A stretch of DNA of 64,000 bases from Candidatus Obscuribacter sp. (GTDB lineage: Bacteria; Cyanobacteriota; Vampirovibrionia; Obscuribacterales; Obscuribacteraceae), in assembly GCA_016712465.1 (NCBI GenBank), contig JADJQZ010000001.1:3720001-3784000 (forward strand), written 5' to 3'. Below the pieces are notes generated by a model. It searched no databases. It saw nothing but the letters and a program-made list of their open reading frames with translations, and was not told the origin of the DNA. Below are positions 9,148 through 18,241 of this stretch, piece by piece; the stretch's first letter is position 1; every line of letters begins with the position of its first letter. The position numbers and the translations under genes are program-made.

Positions 9148-9270
9148 TACGGCACCCTGGAAAATCTATAGACAAATACTCAAGAAAGATATCACACCTG
9201 CTATGTACTGTAGGCAGATACTGAGCATTTCGTAAGGTCCCGTAACAGCAGCGCCTTAAATATCTTAAAT

Positions 9271-9864
9271 TCAGTTGAGGGGCTGTTTTACTTCCAGCCC
9301 TTCGCCCACAGTGCGAGTGAGCCGTTCCCCTTCAATGTCCAGGTAAACCCTGGTCTTATTGGAAGGTCCGACGATGCCTGTGACGGTGCGGCGCAACTGC
9401 TCCATGCGCGTTTCGAAAGACTCGATGCCGCCACCCTGGAAGAAACTGCGGGAGAGGTTTATGGAAACCTCCTTTTCACCCTTCTTGCGGATGTCTATAA
9501 GTACCGTCCCCCGCGGCAATTCGCTGGAAAGTCCCTGCTGCGCCTCGTTACCGTCGGGTCCTTTGGTCAATTCCTTCATGGCGAAGTCGAGATAGTCACA
9601 GGTTGTATAGGGACCGTTGTAAGAACGCAAAACCTTTTCCAGACGCAGTTCTTCACCCTGCGGTTTGACAAACCAGATTTCAATCTGGCTGAGCCGGGGC
9701 AACTGCTCCTTTTTGAATTTGGGAGCACTGGTCGATCTAACCTGACCTTCTTGCAGTACCTGACGGCTGCAGCCGCTCAAAAGCAAGCCCGGGATAAGGA
9801 AAGCGAGAAACAGGAGGCAGGTCGGAAGTTTATGTATCACTTGTATCAAGGAAGGCTCTTTCAT
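9271..9864 (-). CDS. GerMN-domain lipoprotein
   Basis: A 197-residue lipoprotein. A hydrophobic N-terminus ends in the lipobox LLSGC, so Cys near residue 32 would be lipidated. The C-terminal half fits the GerMN domain: ELTKGPDGNEAQQGLSSELP, then GTVLIDI, VSINLSRSF and a late VYLDIEGERL. GerMN domains in sporulating and non-sporulating bacteria are thought to bind the cell envelope; the ligand is unsettled. Its ATG overlaps the stop of the DUF2993 gene (ATGA), so the two are translationally coupled and probably act together at the envelope. Confidence 0.82.
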   Translation of the reverse strand: MKEPSLIQVIHKLPTCLLFLAFLIPGLLLSGCSRQVLQEGQVRSTSAPKFKKEQLPRLSQIEIWFVKPQGEELRLEKVLRSYNGPYTTCDYLDFAMKELTKGPDGNEAQQGLSSELPRGTVLIDIRKKGEKEVSINLSRSFFQGGGIESFETRMEQLRRTVTGIVGPSNKTRVYLDIEGERLTRTVGEGLEVKQPLN

Positions 9865-10757
9865 TGCCGTGGTGTCAAGAGAAGCTTGCCGTCACCGACC
9901 ACTTCTTCACCGTCAATTTTAAAATGATTGAGGCGAAAAGCGTGGTCCCGCCTATCCAGACGCGCAAAATCAATGACGGGATTCAAGAGGGTTTCGGCAA
10001 AGGCCGCGAATTTTTCGGGTTCCACAATGCCATCGGAGTCGACCTTCAAATCCGTCAGCAAAATCTTGCGATCTCCCTCCAGTTGCGGTTTAGCGGAAAC
10101 TTTCACCGGCACGCCTGTTTCTTCCGCAGCCCCCTGCACCACCAGTACGGCAGTAAGAGTAATACGCTCCTCTGCTAAATCAACCTTCGGCTTCAGCACC
10201 TGTAAAGACTGATCCCCTAGCCCGGGCAGATCGAGTTTGAGACCGCGCAAACTGTTGGTCACTTCCGGCGTGTTGAGGGCCGCTTCGATTTGCTTCTCGG
10301 AAAGCTCAGCCTTCACACTCATGAGCACAGGCGTCTGCATACCGGTCTTCTGTCCTTTGCCGCGTCTATATTGATACCAGAAGGGACTGTCGGAAGTAAT
10401 TTTGATCTCGCCGGCACCAAAACCCTTCACCTTCGGATCGAGCACCTGGACGTCCACAGCCTTCACCTTACCGGCCAACAAATCGGTAAAACTGAAGGTC
10501 TTTACCTTCACCTTCACCTTGCCGCCCACCTTTTTCTGAATAGCCAGGCGCGCCGCCTGAGAGGCCACAACTTCGGTCAATAGATTGAGACCGGTGACGG
10601 TTTGCAAGGTGCGCGATACCCTGGAGCCGATTTTGAAGGGCGGCTCTTTGGTTTTGACGGCAGGCACTGCCGGAGCATCCTCGGCCTGCACCGGCCAGAC
10701 CCAAAAGCCCGCAGATAGAACCGCCGCCAACACGAGAAAGAGAAAAATCTTGCCCAT
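9861..10757 (-). CDS. DUF2993 (LmeA-like) exported protein
   Basis: A 298-residue protein with a signal peptide (FLFLVLAAVLSAGFWVWPVQA). The mature part has the DUF2993 pattern: a strand-rich N-terminal half with FTDLLAGKVKAVDVQ and FGAGEIKI, then SEKQIEAALNTPEV and a C-terminal IDFARLDRRDHAFRLNHFKI segment. Family members such as mycobacterial LmeA bind phospholipid, so an envelope lipid-handling role is likely but inferred. It has an excellent ribosome site, GGAGGTGGT, before ATG at 10757. It is the first gene of a two-gene operon with the GerMN lipoprotein. Confidence 0.8.
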   Translation of the reverse strand: MGKIFLFLVLAAVLSAGFWVWPVQAEDAPAVPAVKTKEPPFKIGSRVSRTLQTVTGLNLLTEVVASQAARLAIQKKVGGKVKVKVKTFSFTDLLAGKVKAVDVQVLDPKVKGFGAGEIKITSDSPFWYQYRRGKGQKTGMQTPVLMSVKAELSEKQIEAALNTPEVTNSLRGLKLDLPGLGDQSLQVLKPKVDLAEERITLTAVLVVQGAAEETGVPVKVSAKPQLEGDRKILLTDLKVDSDGIVEPEKFAAFAETLLNPVIDFARLDRRDHAFRLNHFKIDGEEVVGDGKLLLTPRQ

Positions 10758-10836
10758 ACCACCTCCAACGAGGTCAATATAGCAAAGAAACTGATACCCC
10801 GCTGAGCCGGAAAAGAACCCGCTTGAGAGCCAGAGT

Positions 10837-11670
10837 CTAGGTATTGGGATTGGTATTGGGATTGCGCATCTTCTCGTTCAGGGCTTCCTTCAGAAGCTCA
10901 TTTTGTCTGAGAAGGGCCTTCAAATGCTCGTTAGCGATGGCCAGCTCGGCCTGTAGTTCCGCCACAGTCTGTTCATGGCTGACCCCAGTGACCGGATCCC
11001 GTCCGGGCATCTTGGGCAGAAGCACATAACCCAACTGCACGGCTTTGAGAGCAGCGGCTGTACGGGTCGGTACTTTCAACTTGGCAAGAATACATTCGAT
11101 ATGCTTCTCTACCGTTCTCAGCTTCATATCAAGCTCTTCGGCAATTTCTTTGTTGCGAAGGTCGAGACGAATCAGAACCTCAATCTCACGGTCGGTGAGA
11201 TTGCAATTCGGCATATTAGTAGTGGGGGTCTGCTTGACGAGCTGGGTAATCTTCGGGTCGCAGTAGGGCAGCGCCCTTGTGACCTGCTCTATGGCCTCGA
11301 AAAGGGTACGGGGACCGGAGCTCTTCAGGCAGAAACCGCGAGCGCCGGCGCGACTCAACTGGTTGTGATACTTAGTGGCATGGTAAGAATCGGTCAAAAT
11401 CAAAACATTGGCATTGGGCAGTTCCTGCGAAACCCGCCGGCAGACTTCCACTCCGTTGAGCACATCGAGGTCTACGTCGAGAATGACGAAGTCGGGTCTC
11501 AATCTGCGAATCATCTCGGTGGCGGCCATACCGTCTGCTGCTTCGCCGACGATTTCAACCACTTCCGAAACTACCCGCTTCAATCCGAAGCGAATCAGCT
11601 CATGCCTCTCGCAAAGTACAGTGCGTGGACGAAACACAGAATGCCTCTGGACCGATATAGCTGAATCCAA
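10837..11670 (-). CDS. NarL/LuxR-type response regulator
   Basis: A receiver domain comes first: acceptor Asp in FVILDVDLDVLNG near residue 65, conserved Thr in LILTDS, and Lys in CLKSSG. A LuxR/GerE helix-turn-helix follows near residues 155-215 (LTDREIEVLIRLD, NKEIAEELDMKLRTVEKHI). The C-terminal 60 residues form a probable coiled coil (AELQAELAIANEHLKALL) and end in NPNTNPNT, encoded by a perfect tandem repeat. The start is TTG at 11670 behind GGGAGA. There is no histidine kinase beside it, so its partner is unknown. The first two acidic positions of the receiver (CERHELIR) are partly changed. Confidence 0.88.
   Translation of the reverse strand: MDSAISVQRHSVFRPRTVLCERHELIRFGLKRVVSEVVEIVGEAADGMAATEMIRRLRPDFVILDVDLDVLNGVEVCRRVSQELPNANVLILTDSYHATKYHNQLSRAGARGFCLKSSGPRTLFEAIEQVTRALPYCDPKITQLVKQTPTTNMPNCNLTDREIEVLIRLDLRNKEIAEELDMKLRTVEKHIECILAKLKVPTRTAAALKAVQLGYVLLPKMPGRDPVTGVSHEQTVAELQAELAIANEHLKALLRQNELLKEALNEKMRNPNTNPNT
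10840..10863. repeat. 12-bp tandem repeat at response-regulator C-terminus
   Basis: GGTATTGGGATT occurs twice in perfect tandem. It encodes NPNT twice on the minus strand. Because 12 is a multiple of three, copy number could vary between strains without breaking the frame. Confidence 0.75.
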
Positions 11671-12070
11671 GAAAGTCTCCCAATATCCCCAGCCGCCTTT
11701 AGCTCTTTTGGGGAACCGTATTTATTGTAACAAGGTCGGCAAATTGTAAAAGAGCTAAATTCATATTCCCGCCATTCTATTAAATCTAATCGTTAATGGC
11801 GACCCCCGGGCTGCTGATAACTAGAGAATTGCTGACGATTGCCTCAATTGAAGTTGCAAACAGGAAACTTGGCGGCAGAGTCTCAAGAGCAAGCACTGAA
11901 AGCTCTTTCAGCAAAGAACCCGGTCCGGCAGAGACCCGAAAGCAGCTCTTGCCGACCCGAGAGAATGTCTCTTCCATATCCCTTTCGGCATGTTTCTTGC
12001 CCTATTTAGTTTGGGAAAACCATGAAAAGAGGCAAAAAACCTGGTTCAATAAATATTGTAAGTGAGGCAG
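11671..12070. other. Long intergenic region, no convincing gene
   Basis: Divergent spacer between the response regulator and the RpoB-like operon. Short open frames on both strands (11796-12065 plus, 11786-11977 minus) overlap each other. They lack clear ribosome sites and have no protein character I recognise. The part near 11700-11790 is AT-rich and may hold the response-regulator promoter. Confidence 0.5.
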
Positions 12071-12099
12071 GCAAAGTACTTTGCAGGGGGAATATTCCC
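12071..12099. promoter_or_regulatory. Two adjacent perfect palindromes upstream of the RpoB-like operon
   Basis: GCAAAGTACTTTGC at 12071-12084 is a perfect 14-bp palindrome. Three bases later GGGAATATTCCC at 12088-12099 is a perfect 12-bp palindrome. A half-site resembling the first (GGCAAAGTTCT) recurs near 12110-12120. They lie 70-100 bases before the first ATG of the operon, where operators usually lie. The protein that binds them is unknown. Confidence 0.5.
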
Positions 12100-12170
12100 A
12101 TGGAACCTCGGCAAAGTTCTGGTTAATCTAAACCATATATAAGATTTCAAAGGTAAGCCCAGCTATAGAA

Positions 12171-14228
12171 ATGATGTCCGCGAGAGTTGAAAGTCAGACC
12201 AGGGTAGTTAAAAAGGGAAGCAAAACACTTTCCTGCTTTGCTACTGCCCTTGGTGTCATGACCCTGGCAAGCGCCTGCCCGCAGGCCCTGGCCACCAAGC
12301 TCAACGCCAAACCCCTACCTCGCTTTTCCACATTTGATCGCCCGGCTAAAGACTTCAGCGGTCAGGGCAGCGGTAACGCCGACCCAATGCCGCCCAGCCT
12401 CTGGGCCAACCGTAAACCCGACTACCGGGACGAACAAAAACGGCAGAAAGAAGAGGAAGCTCAAAAAGCCCAGGCGGAAGTACAGAAGGCGGAGAAAGCC
12501 AAGCAAGAACAGGTCCGAGCCATCAAAGCTCTGCAACAGGAAGCCATCAACGCCAATAATACCGCCGTCGGTTTCGGGCGGGTGGGACGCTGGGCGGAAG
12601 CGGTCAGCCAGCACGAAAAGGCCTGCAAAATAGATCCTGGTAATGAAGAATTCAAAAGGAATCTATCGGCCGCATACTGCAAATACGGCGAACAAAGACT
12701 CAAACAGGGCGACGCCTCCGGTGCCGCTCATCTCTTTCGCAAGAGCCTGGGGGCGGCTTCCAACAACGCCCTGGCCGGCCAGGGTCTCAGCCAGGCCATC
12801 AAGAAAATGGGTCTAGATCCGGCACTTGCCGACAATCGCATCGGGCTGGGAGATCAACTGGCCGCCGGCGGCGACCTCACCGGCGCTACTCTCGAATACA
12901 CCCTGGCCATGCAGCTTGACCCCTGCGCCAAAACCTATACAAAAATGGGCGACATGTCCGTGCGCTTCGGGCAGATTCCCAATGCCGTTTCCTGGTACCG
13001 CCAGGCCATAGTCAAGGATGCCGGCTACGGTCCGGCGCACCGGGGCATGGGCTTCGCCTATATGATGCTGAAAGACTTCACCTCGGCAGCCTCGGCCCTG
13101 CGCAAAGCAGTCATCGCTAGTGGTGACGATTCCGCCGCCGGACAGGCGCTGGTGGAAATCTGGCGCAAGCAAGTAGCCACTCAACCGACTCTGGCAGAAA
13201 ATCATCTGGGCTTGGGTACGGCCCTGCAACTCACCGGCGACCTCGACGGCGCCGAGAGCGAGTACATGAAGGTAGAACAGCTGGACCGGCAAAATCCCCA
13301 GCTGACGCCGGCCAGAAACAGCCTGGCTAAAGCTCGCAAACACCGGGAAGCGGAAAAACACCGGGAAGCCGCCGAAACCTTTTATGGTCAGGGCTTGAAA
13401 CGGGAAGCCCTCTCCGAACTGGCTCAGGCAGCCATGATGGAACCCAATAATGCTCGCTACCAGTTCCAGATGGGTGAGTTTCTGGAAGGGGCCGGCGATT
13501 ATCAAAACGCTCTGGCGGCCTACCGCAAGAGCGTCCTCATCGACCCCAAAAATGAAGAAGGGGCAAGACGCATGAGAGAGCTCATGAGTCAGTTCAGCCA
13601 GGGTCAGAATCAGCAAAGACCGCAGCAGCAGACCCCGTCGCCGGAATCTGAGAAGGCACGTCCCCAACTACAGAGAACCGTGCAGCAGCAGCCGCCGCAA
13701 GCCCAGATAACCGCGCCCAGGGCCCCTCAGAACCAGCCCGGTAATAGCGCCAATTCGCAGATCTATCAGAAAAACATGTTTGAAGGGGGCGGCGCCGCGC
13801 AAGCCGGCGAAGCGGCACCTTTCACCGGCAGCTTTGCCACCCATGACGATAGGCGGGAGGGCGAAACCACCGGTGATACCGGTCGGCGCGACATATTAGA
13901 GCGAGGCGGCGAAGCACCGAATTCGACACCACCAAGGGCCACGGCCAAGACCGAAAATCCTATCTTGCAACAAGTGGCCGCCCTGGAAATGCGCGGCGAT
14001 TTCAACGGGGCAGTGGAAATTTTGAAAAATGCCCTGCCCAACAACTTGCAGAACCCGGATATTCACCACCGCCTCGGATTGGACCTGGTCAATCTGGGAC
14101 AGACCAGCGAAGCCCTTTCGGAACTGCGAATCGCCAGCGCCCTCGATCCTGGCAACAGGACCTATGCGGAAGACCTGGCCAGAGTTCTAAAAATTCATCA
14201 ACGCTCCTTAACGGGAGAGAACAAATGA
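12171..14228 (+). CDS. Exported TPR protein, first gene of the RpoB-like operon
   Basis: A 685-residue protein. A basic N-terminus and hydrophobic segment (FATALGVMTLASACPQALA) form a probable signal peptide. A charged helical stretch rich in Lys, Glu and Ala (about residues 85-125) precedes about six tetratricopeptide repeats spanning 125-470. A Gln/Pro-rich linker (about 475-570) separates these from one or two last TPRs at 595-675. TPRs mediate protein-protein contacts; no enzymatic motif is present. ATG at 12171 and 12174 are both possible and no strong ribosome site is visible. Its stop overlaps the next ATG (ATGA). Confidence 0.8.
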   Translation: MMSARVESQTRVVKKGSKTLSCFATALGVMTLASACPQALATKLNAKPLPRFSTFDRPAKDFSGQGSGNADPMPPSLWANRKPDYRDEQKRQKEEEAQKAQAEVQKAEKAKQEQVRAIKALQQEAINANNTAVGFGRVGRWAEAVSQHEKACKIDPGNEEFKRNLSAAYCKYGEQRLKQGDASGAAHLFRKSLGAASNNALAGQGLSQAIKKMGLDPALADNRIGLGDQLAAGGDLTGATLEYTLAMQLDPCAKTYTKMGDMSVRFGQIPNAVSWYRQAIVKDAGYGPAHRGMGFAYMMLKDFTSAASALRKAVIASGDDSAAGQALVEIWRKQVATQPTLAENHLGLGTALQLTGDLDGAESEYMKVEQLDRQNPQLTPARNSLAKARKHREAEKHREAAETFYGQGLKREALSELAQAAMMEPNNARYQFQMGEFLEGAGDYQNALAAYRKSVLIDPKNEEGARRMRELMSQFSQGQNQQRPQQQTPSPESEKARPQLQRTVQQQPPQAQITAPRAPQNQPGNSANSQIYQKNMFEGGGAAQAGEAAPFTGSFATHDDRREGETTGDTGRRDILERGGEAPNSTPPRATAKTENPILQQVAALEMRGDFNGAVEILKNALPNNLQNPDIHHRLGLDLVNLGQTSEALSELRIASALDPGNRTYAEDLARVLKIHQRSLTGENK

Positions 14229-17200
14229 GTTTCTATTTCCAGGCACCGGATCTGGCCGAATTTCCCAGGCGTTCATATAGAAGATTTCTGGAAGAAACAC
14301 TGGGCAACCTTTTCTCAGAAATTTCGCCGGTGGGCAGCGAATACGCCGGTCGCTTTGAAATAACCTTTGTGGCGCCGGATGGCAAGGTGCACTGGCGCTT
14401 TGAAGACTATGCTCCGGATTCAGGCTATCCCACCTCGCCGGAGATGGCTCGCAAGACGAATATGACCCATGCCAGAAGACTACTTATGGATGTCTACTTG
14501 CGGGACAACCAGACCGGTGAATTGCGCAAGTCCACCGCCTATATGACCGATGTACCGGTAATCACCGACCGCGGCACCTTCGTCATCAACGGCTCGGAAC
14601 GCGTGGTCCTGGGGCAGCTTGTGCGCGCACCCGGTATCTATTTCAGTTCCAGCGGTCCCACCTCGTACAAGGCCCTGATGTTGGCCGAAATGGGCGCGCC
14701 CATTGCCTTTGAACTGGAGCTTGATCCCAATATGGGTAAGACCAGCCGGGCCAAATGTCGTATCAAATTACCGAAGCGTTCCTGGATTGCCGCCACCACC
14801 GTTTTGCTGGCCATGGGCATAGACGCGCAGGACATCCAGAGAAGGCTGGGCCCCTTACTGGAGCGCAACCGTATCGACTTCAAAAAACTCTCCCAGTCTG
14901 AAGCCCTGGCCGTGGTCGGCCGCGGCTGGAAACCAGACGGCGGTGGTGGTGCCGGCAGTGGCGCCACAGCCTTGAAGGAACTGACGGACAAACGCCGTTA
15001 TTCCCTTGGGAAACTGGGACGGCGCAGGCTCAACGCCAAGCTTGGATTGGAAGGGGACGGACATCAGCTCACGGCCACCGACCTCATGGCCGCCATTGAA
15101 TACATCCTCGGCTTGCCCCTGGACATGGGTCACATGGATAACATCGACAGCTTGGAGAACCGGCACTTGAGAGGTGTTGGTGAAACCATGACGAGAGCGG
15201 TGCGACCGGCCCTTGGCCAGATGACACGCTCCATCCGCACCCGGCTTGAACTGAATGAAGACGAGGAAATCGCCTCCCCTAACGACCTCCTCGATACCAG
15301 ACCCTTTGCCAACGCCATCAGCAAATATTTCACGGGCAACCCGCTGGTGCAGTATCTCGACCAACAGAACCCGCTTTCAGAGCTGTCCCACCGGCGCCGT
15401 ATCACATCCTTCGGTCCGGGGGGCATCGACCCGGCTGCTGCACCGGTAGAAATGCGCGACGTACACCCTTCTCAAATCGGGCGAGTCTGCCTGGTGGAAT
15501 CACCGGAAGGCAAAAACTGCGGCATGGTTTCCTATATGGCCACCTACTGCCGCATCGATGACGACGGCTTCATGACCGTGCCTTACCGGCGTGTGGAAAA
15601 CGGCATCATCACCGACGAAGTCAAGTTTCTCGGACCAGGCGACGACAAGCGGCATACCCTGGCACCACCCGACACCAAGGTGGAGGGCAACAAAATTTTA
15701 GGTCCCATGGTAGCGGCCCGTCGTGGTGAAAACTTCATGGAGGTAACGCCCGAAGAAGTAGACATGATCGGCATCGCGCCACAGGGCTTTATTTCGGTGG
15801 GCTCGGGCTTGATTCCCTTCCTGGAACACGACGACGCCAACCGCGCCCTCATGGGTGGTGGCATGATGCGCCAGACCCTGCCCCTGATTCGCCCGGAAAG
15901 ACCGCGGGTGGGAACAGGCATGGAGCGCATTGTAGCGCGCTCTTCCGGTCATTCGGTAATTGCCAGACGAGCCGGCACGGTCACCAAAGTGACGGCCAAT
16001 GAAATCGTCATCACCCAGGCCTCAGGCGAAGCCCGGTCTTACAGTTTGATCCGTTACGACCGCACCAACCAGAACACCATCCTCGACCAGCGCCCCTCAG
16101 TGAAAGTGGGACAGCAGGTGGAAGCCGGACAAATCATTGCCGACGGACCGGCCATCGATAACGGTGAGTTATCCCTGGGCCGTAACCTTCTGATTGCCTT
16201 CCTCTCCTGGAACGGCTACAACTTTGAAGACGCCATTGTGGTCAGAGAAGGTCTGGTGAAAGACCACAAATTAAGCCACATTGAAATTGAAAAACATTCC
16301 ATCGGCGTGCACCAGACCCTGCGCGGACCGGAAATTCTCACGCCGGAACTGCCCAATGTGGCCGGCAAAGACCTCGAGCATCTCGATGACCGTGGCATCG
16401 CCAAAATAGGTAGCTATGTCAATCCCGGCGATATTCTAGTTTCCAAACTTTCACCCAAGGAAGCAAAAGCCCTTTCAGCGGAAGAAGAATTATTGCAAGC
16501 AATCTTCGGCAAGGTGGCCGAGGAGATGGGCGACACCAGCTTGCGCGTGCCCCACGGCTCCGGCGGTCGCGTTATCGATGTGCGCATCTTCACGCCGGAA
16601 ACCACACCGGAATTGAAAGCAGGCATCATCTGCGAAATAGAAGTCTTGATTGCCAGACTCTGTCCCCTGGAAGTAGGCGACAAACTGGCCGGGCGCCACG
16701 GCAACAAAGGCATCGTGGCCATTGTGGTGAAAGACTGCGACATGCCCTACCTGCCGGACGGCACCCCTGTTGATCTGGTGCTCAATCCCCTGGGCGTGCC
16801 CAGCCGTATGAACGTGGGACAGGTCTTCGACACCCAATTGGGTCTCTATGCCAGCATCCTCAATCGCTATTACCGTATCCACCAGTTCGACGAATCCATC
16901 GCCCCGGATGCCAGTTTCAGGCTGGTCACCGATGCCCTCAAGGAAGTTCGCAAACTACCCAATTATCAATGGATGGGTGAGGACGGCAAGGTCAAACTCT
17001 ACGACGGCCGCACCGGTGAAGCTTTCGACAGACCGGTTCTGGTGGGACGGCAGTACATGCTCAAGCTAAACCAGCTTGTCTTGCACAAAATAAACGCCCG
17101 CTCCGGCTTGGGCGGTCCCTATGCCGCCGTCACCCAGCAGCCCGTGGGTGGAAAAGCCAACCACGGCGGTCAGAGAATGGGCGAGATGGAAGTCTGGGCC

Positions 17201-18220
17201 ATCCAGGCCTACGGCGCTGCCAATGTATTGCACGAAATGATGACTATCAAGGCCGACGACATACAGGGCAGGCACCAGTCTTATGCCGATATGGTGCAGG
17301 GCAATGAAATTCAGCCGGGCGGCCGCACCGCTGCTTTTGACGGACTCTGCTGCGAAATTCGCGGTCTTGGTATGGAAGTCACCCTCGGCAAAGTGGTGGA
17401 CACCTTCGAACCCATGCCACTCAAAGGCGTGGACGAAGACGCCGAAAGTGCGAAAGAGAAGAAAGATGATGGGACTCCTACGAAAACTCTGGAAGAACAT
17501 TATCAGGTCTCCCGAGTTGACAAGCTGGAAGCCGGAGACGGCACCAAAATCCTGGAAATCCCCGCCGGTGACTACGTTCCGGTCACCAAACCACCGGCGC
17601 CGCCGGTCATTACCTCTATCACCAGCGGTAAACATGGTGGGAAACCACGTATTGAAATGTCGCAGGAACCGTTGTTTGATGACATAGACGAGAGTCAGGT
17701 GCCAAAAGCTGAAGAAAAACCAGCCTCGACACCTTCCTTCGTGGACGCTTTCATCAGCGAAATCACCCTCGGTGGCGACGAAGATGAAATGGATATGCCG
17801 GACGACATTCCCAAAGATTTCGACACGGCAGTTCAGAAAAAAGCGCAGCCGCAAAGCCCCCAGGTTACACCGCCGCCAAACGGAGACCATGGAAAAGCAA
17901 ACTTACCGGAATTACCCGAACTGCTGGCCAGAGAGATAGGCAGTAACCTGGTTAGACCGGGCGGCATAAGTGGCTTCCCGGCCTTCTCTGAACTTACGGT
18001 CCTGGCCAGAGAGTTGGCAGCCATAACCGGCAAGCGCCAGAATGAAAGCCAAAGTCAGGCAGCCCAAGCGGAGTTGAAAACCGAAGCCGCAATTGAAAGT
18101 GAACTGCCGCCCAGCGGCTACTTCAAACAACCGGCGGATGGCAGGCGCATAATAGAGAAGGAAGCGGCTCACTCACCCACGGAAGAAAACAAGCAACCGT
18201 CCGATGAAAACTCCAGCTAG
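14225..18220 (+). CDS. Divergent RNA polymerase beta subunit with long C-terminal tail
   Basis: A 1331-residue RpoB homologue. Conserved landmarks run in order: the protrusion (MTDVPVITDRGTFVINGSER at 107-126), the rifampicin-region core (DQQNPLSELSHRRR, 379-392), DVHPSQIGRVCLVESPEG (412-429), HDDANRALMG (535-544), NGYNFEDA (663-670), catalytic-site lysines in GDKLAGRHGNKG (K820 and K828), GVPSRMNVGQV and a C-terminal GGKANHGGQRMGEMEVWA (975-992). Homology ends near 1057. The last 275 residues are Pro/Glu/Lys-rich and look disordered, which is unusual for RpoB. GGGAGAG precedes the ATG, which overlaps the TPR stop. No rpoC, rplL or rplJ is nearby, so it is probably a second beta subunit. It could be the only rpoB if this lineage has broken up that cluster. 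Confidence 0.85.
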   Translation: MSFYFQAPDLAEFPRRSYRRFLEETLGNLFSEISPVGSEYAGRFEITFVAPDGKVHWRFEDYAPDSGYPTSPEMARKTNMTHARRLLMDVYLRDNQTGELRKSTAYMTDVPVITDRGTFVINGSERVVLGQLVRAPGIYFSSSGPTSYKALMLAEMGAPIAFELELDPNMGKTSRAKCRIKLPKRSWIAATTVLLAMGIDAQDIQRRLGPLLERNRIDFKKLSQSEALAVVGRGWKPDGGGGAGSGATALKELTDKRRYSLGKLGRRRLNAKLGLEGDGHQLTATDLMAAIEYILGLPLDMGHMDNIDSLENRHLRGVGETMTRAVRPALGQMTRSIRTRLELNEDEEIASPNDLLDTRPFANAISKYFTGNPLVQYLDQQNPLSELSHRRRITSFGPGGIDPAAAPVEMRDVHPSQIGRVCLVESPEGKNCGMVSYMATYCRIDDDGFMTVPYRRVENGIITDEVKFLGPGDDKRHTLAPPDTKVEGNKILGPMVAARRGENFMEVTPEEVDMIGIAPQGFISVGSGLIPFLEHDDANRALMGGGMMRQTLPLIRPERPRVGTGMERIVARSSGHSVIARRAGTVTKVTANEIVITQASGEARSYSLIRYDRTNQNTILDQRPSVKVGQQVEAGQIIADGPAIDNGELSLGRNLLIAFLSWNGYNFEDAIVVREGLVKDHKLSHIEIEKHSIGVHQTLRGPEILTPELPNVAGKDLEHLDDRGIAKIGSYVNPGDILVSKLSPKEAKALSAEEELLQAIFGKVAEEMGDTSLRVPHGSGGRVIDVRIFTPETTPELKAGIICEIEVLIARLCPLEVGDKLAGRHGNKGIVAIVVKDCDMPYLPDGTPVDLVLNPLGVPSRMNVGQVFDTQLGLYASILNRYYRIHQFDESIAPDASFRLVTDALKEVRKLPNYQWMGEDGKVKLYDGRTGEAFDRPVLVGRQYMLKLNQLVLHKINARSGLGGPYAAVTQQPVGGKANHGGQRMGEMEVWAIQAYGAANVLHEMMTIKADDIQGRHQSYADMVQGNEIQPGGRTAAFDGLCCEIRGLGMEVTLGKVVDTFEPMPLKGVDEDAESAKEKKDDGTPTKTLEEHYQVSRVDKLEAGDGTKILEIPAGDYVPVTKPPAPPVITSITSGKHGGKPRIEMSQEPLFDDIDESQVPKAEEKPASTPSFVDAFISEITLGGDEDEMDMPDDIPKDFDTAVQKKAQPQSPQVTPPPNGDHGKANLPELPELLAREIGSNLVRPGGISGFPAFSELTVLARELAAITGKRQNESQSQAAQAELKTEAAIESELPPSGYFKQPADGRRIIEKEAAHSPTEENKQPSDENSS

Positions 18221-18241
18221 GGAGTTAAGTAGAGGGAACAG

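Noticed and set aside
11786..12065. Two overlapping short frames in the spacer before the RpoB-like operon
   Set aside because: No convincing ribosome sites or protein features, and they oppose each other.
17066..17890. A 274-codon minus-strand frame inside the RpoB-like gene
   Set aside because: Shadow of the RpoB-like gene; no recognised domain and no ribosome site.
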